Source: Pseudolabrys sp.
GTDB taxonomy: Bacteria; Pseudomonadota; Alphaproteobacteria; Rhizobiales; Xanthobacteraceae
Direction of reading: 5' to 3'
Length of the DNA: 25,232 nt
Assembly: GCA_029945495.1 (NCBI GenBank)
Contig: JAQSCR010000392.1
Location: 1-25,232, forward strand
Shown here: positions 23,611 through 25,232 of the stretch, in pieces
How positions within the stretch are numbered: position 1 is the stretch's first letter
Layout of the letters: every line of letters begins with the position of its first letter
The notes under the pieces: model-generated
The model's database searches: none
The model's input: the letters and a program-made list of their open reading frames with translations, nothing else
Told to the model about the DNA's origin: nothing
Position numbers and translations under genes: made by a program

Positions 23611-24156
23611 TCAGGTCCCCAGCAGTTGCGCCAGCCATTCCGGCCGAAAGTTCAGCCCGGCAAAACCGGCAAACCAGAAGGCGATGCCGAAGGTGCCCGA
23701 GCCCCAGGCGAAATAAAGCAGCCTGAAGTTGTCGACCAGCGCCGCCACGGCGGCGACCGCGATGGCGATCGACATGAACGCTTCCGCCATGTCGAACTGG
23801 TCGTCGCGGAAGTTGAGCCGGTCATATTCCTGCTCCAGCCCTTCCGCCTTGGCGCGAGTCTCCTTGGAGCGGGCTTCATATTTCTTGATGTCGGCCTCGT
23901 ATTCGGCCGCTTGCTTGGCCGCCAAAGCGCGGTCGAAATTACCGGCCGTCTCCAAAAGCCGCAGTTGCGCCAGCCCGTTTTCGTCAACGTGCAATTTCAC
24001 CCGCGACGCCTGATATTCGCTCCAGGCGTCGACCGAGTCGGTTTTGGCGTCCTTGATGTTTCCCACCGCCATGAACACCGACAGGATGACGACCGTCACC
24101 GCCACCAGATCGTTGAGCCGCTTGTTGGCGCCTTCCGTTTTGACGTCCGCGTCCAT
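23611..24156 (-). CDS. DUF4337 domain membrane protein
   Basis: This is an inner-membrane protein of 181 residues and unknown function. The predicted plan is one N-terminal membrane segment (about 16-33, LNDLVAVTVVILSVFMAV), a long charged helical region likely to form a coiled coil (about 55-118), and two C-terminal membrane segments (about 125-143 and 150-168). This layout and the N-terminal sequence fit DUF4337. The start follows GGGGGAAAG on the minus strand. It is divergent from the ABC binding-protein gene at 24272. Confidence 0.82.
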   Translation of the reverse strand: MDADVKTEGANKRLNDLVAVTVVILSVFMAVGNIKDAKTDSVDAWSEYQASRVKLHVDENGLAQLRLLETAGNFDRALAAKQAAEYEADIKKYEARSKETRAKAEGLEQEYDRLNFRDDQFDMAEAFMSIAIAVAAVAALVDNFRLLYFAWGSGTFGIAFWFAGFAGLNFRPEWLAQLLGT

Positions 24157-24238
24157 GCTTTCCCCCTACGCCCGTTGGCCAAACCGGACTGTAACGGGAT
24201 TGCACGAAAATTGCCGCTGCCCCTGCTTCTTTATTGGT

Positions 24239-24244
24239 TATAAT
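24239..24244 (+). promoter_or_regulatory. Consensus -10 box upstream of the ABC binding-protein gene
   Basis: TATAAT lies 27 bp before the ATG at 24272 in an AT-rich patch (TTTATTGGTTATAATTC). No good -35 box is found at 16-18 bp spacing, so the promoter may need an activator. Confidence 0.4.
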
Positions 24245-24271
24245 TCACAGCCGCAGGGCAGGGACTGAAAC

Positions 24272-25232
24272 ATGCAATTCATTCGATGTGTGCGGATCGT
24301 CGCTCTTGCCGGCGCGCTGGCCGGCTTTTTAGCCGCGGTAGCGACGTCGCCGGGCGCGTGGGCGCAGACGCTCGACAAGGTGCGATTCGGCACCAACTGG
24401 GTGGCCGAAGCCGAACACGGCGGCTACTATCAGGCGCTCGCCGACGGCACCTACAAGAAATACGGGCTCGACGTCACGATCGTGTCGGGCGGGCCGAACG
24501 TGAACAACCGCCTGCTGCTGCCGGTCGGCAAGCTCGACTTTTTCATGAGCGCCAACTCGCTGCAGAGTTTCGACGCGGTCGAGCAGAACATTCCCACCAT
24601 CGCCGTGGCGGCCAGCTTCCAGAAAGACCCACAGGTGTTGCTGGCGCATCCCGGCAAGGCCAAGAAGCTCGAGGATCTAAAGAAGCTGACGTTGCTGGTC
24701 TCCAAGGAAGGCATCGCCAGCTATTTCCAGTGGCTGAAGGCCGATTACGGTTTCGACGAAACGAAAGTGAAGCCCTACACCTTCAATCCGCAGCCCTTCC
24801 TTGCCGACGAGAATACGGCGATGCAGGGCTATGTCACCTCGGAGCCCTATGCGATCGAGACACAGGGGCATTTCAAGCCGGAAATATTTCTGCTCGCCGA
24901 TCACGGCTTCAACAGCTACTCGACGTTGATCGAAACGCGGCGCGATCTGGTCGAGAAGAATCCCGGCCTGGTGCAGCGCTTCGTCGATGCCTCGGCCATC
25001 GGCTGGTACAATTATATTTACGGAGACAGCCGGCCCGGCAACGAGCTCATCAAGAAGCAAAATCCGGAAATGACCGATGCGCTGTTGTCCTATTCCATCG
25101 CCAAGATGAAGGAATACGGCATCGTCGATTCCGGCGACGCCGTGAAACTCGGCATCGGCGCCATGACCGACGCGCGCATGAAGAGCTTCTTCGACAAGAT
25201 GGTGCGGGCCGGTGTGGTCAAACCCGGCATCG
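24272..25232 (+). CDS. NitT/TauT-family ABC transporter substrate-binding protein (partial, runs off the window)
   Basis: This is a periplasmic binding protein, with 320 residues visible and no stop before the window ends. A signal peptide spans about 1-31, ending AWAQ. The mature N-terminus (VRFGTNWVAEAEHGGYYQAL, then YKKYGLDVTIVSGG) is typical of NMT1/THI5-like and SsuA/TauA/NrtA-type proteins. Further matches are VGKLDFFMSANS and the later lobe with ETRRDLVEKNPGLVQRFVDA. A purine-rich GGGCAGGGA lies upstream of the ATG. The ATPase and permease genes would be expected just to the right, outside the window. The ligand could be a sulfonate, nitrate, a pyrimidine/thiamine precursor or an aromatic acid; the sequence does not decide. 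Confidence 0.9.
   Translation, partial: MQFIRCVRIVALAGALAGFLAAVATSPGAWAQTLDKVRFGTNWVAEAEHGGYYQALADGTYKKYGLDVTIVSGGPNVNNRLLLPVGKLDFFMSANSLQSFDAVEQNIPTIAVAASFQKDPQVLLAHPGKAKKLEDLKKLTLLVSKEGIASYFQWLKADYGFDETKVKPYTFNPQPFLADENTAMQGYVTSEPYAIETQGHFKPEIFLLADHGFNSYSTLIETRRDLVEKNPGLVQRFVDASAIGWYNYIYGDSRPGNELIKKQNPEMTDALLSYSIAKMKEYGIVDSGDAVKLGIGAMTDARMKSFFDKMVRAGVVKPGI

Noticed and set aside
1..25232. Defence island, phage, CRISPR or biosynthetic cluster
   Set aside because: No nuclease, helicase, integrase, toxin-antitoxin, repeat-spacer array, NRPS/PKS or similar gene was seen on either strand.

Overview
The window is GC-rich, densely coded chromosomal DNA from an alphaproteobacterium, most likely a Rhizobiales member of the Bradyrhizobiaceae/Xanthobacteraceae kind. 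The support is the gene content (TRAP transporter, NitT/TauT-type binding protein, benzoate-CoA-ligase-like enzyme, DUF983, DUF4337) and intergenic palindromes that I recognise from that order, for example 5357-5461 and 1124-1273. I see no tRNA, rRNA, CRISPR array, integrase, transposase or phage gene. It reads as ordinary accessory metabolism. No obvious new multi-gene system is present; the most unusual material is noncoding.

Layout. 154-1116 is a beta-hydroxyacid dehydrogenase, followed by two palindromes. 1298-1675 (-) is a small secreted repeat protein. The gap 1676-2062 holds a candidate minus-strand small RNA with anti-Shine-Dalgarno motifs and a strong terminator. 2063-5360 (+) carries a cysteine-rich membrane protein of unknown function, a glutathione S-transferase and a methyl-accepting chemotaxis protein. 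A 105-bp palindromic element then fills the gap to a convergent LysR regulator (5458-6441, -), which is divergent from an AhpD/CMD-like protein (6539-7180). 7224-9345 (-) holds a DUF983 zinc-ribbon membrane protein, a small membrane protein and an M24 peptidase-fold enzyme lacking one metal ligand. 9346-10031 is a 686-bp region without a convincing gene. It has a plus-strand promoter-like sequence and a run of strong hairpins.

Metabolic half. A short MetE-like enzyme (10032-11195, -) is divergent from an aryl/acyl-CoA ligase plus alpha/beta-hydrolase pair (11301-13676, +). A bidirectional terminator separates these from a class V aminotransferase of the serine-glyoxylate type (13732-14940, -). 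That gene is divergent from a large FAD/Fe-S dehydrogenase (15140-18130) and a second short MetE-like enzyme (18176-19207). A TRAP transporter operon (dctP-dctQ-dctM order, 22091 to 19204, -) follows. The glyoxylate aminotransferase beside a 2-hydroxyacid dehydrogenase-type flavoprotein suggests processing of small 2-hydroxy or 2-oxo acids, with the TRAP system as a possible carboxylate importer; this is inference.

Right end. 22249-24156 (-) encodes a predicted outer-membrane beta-barrel, a small secreted protein and a DUF4337 membrane protein. A NitT/TauT-type ABC substrate-binding protein starts at 24272 (+) and runs off the window, so its permease and ATPase genes would lie beyond the end.
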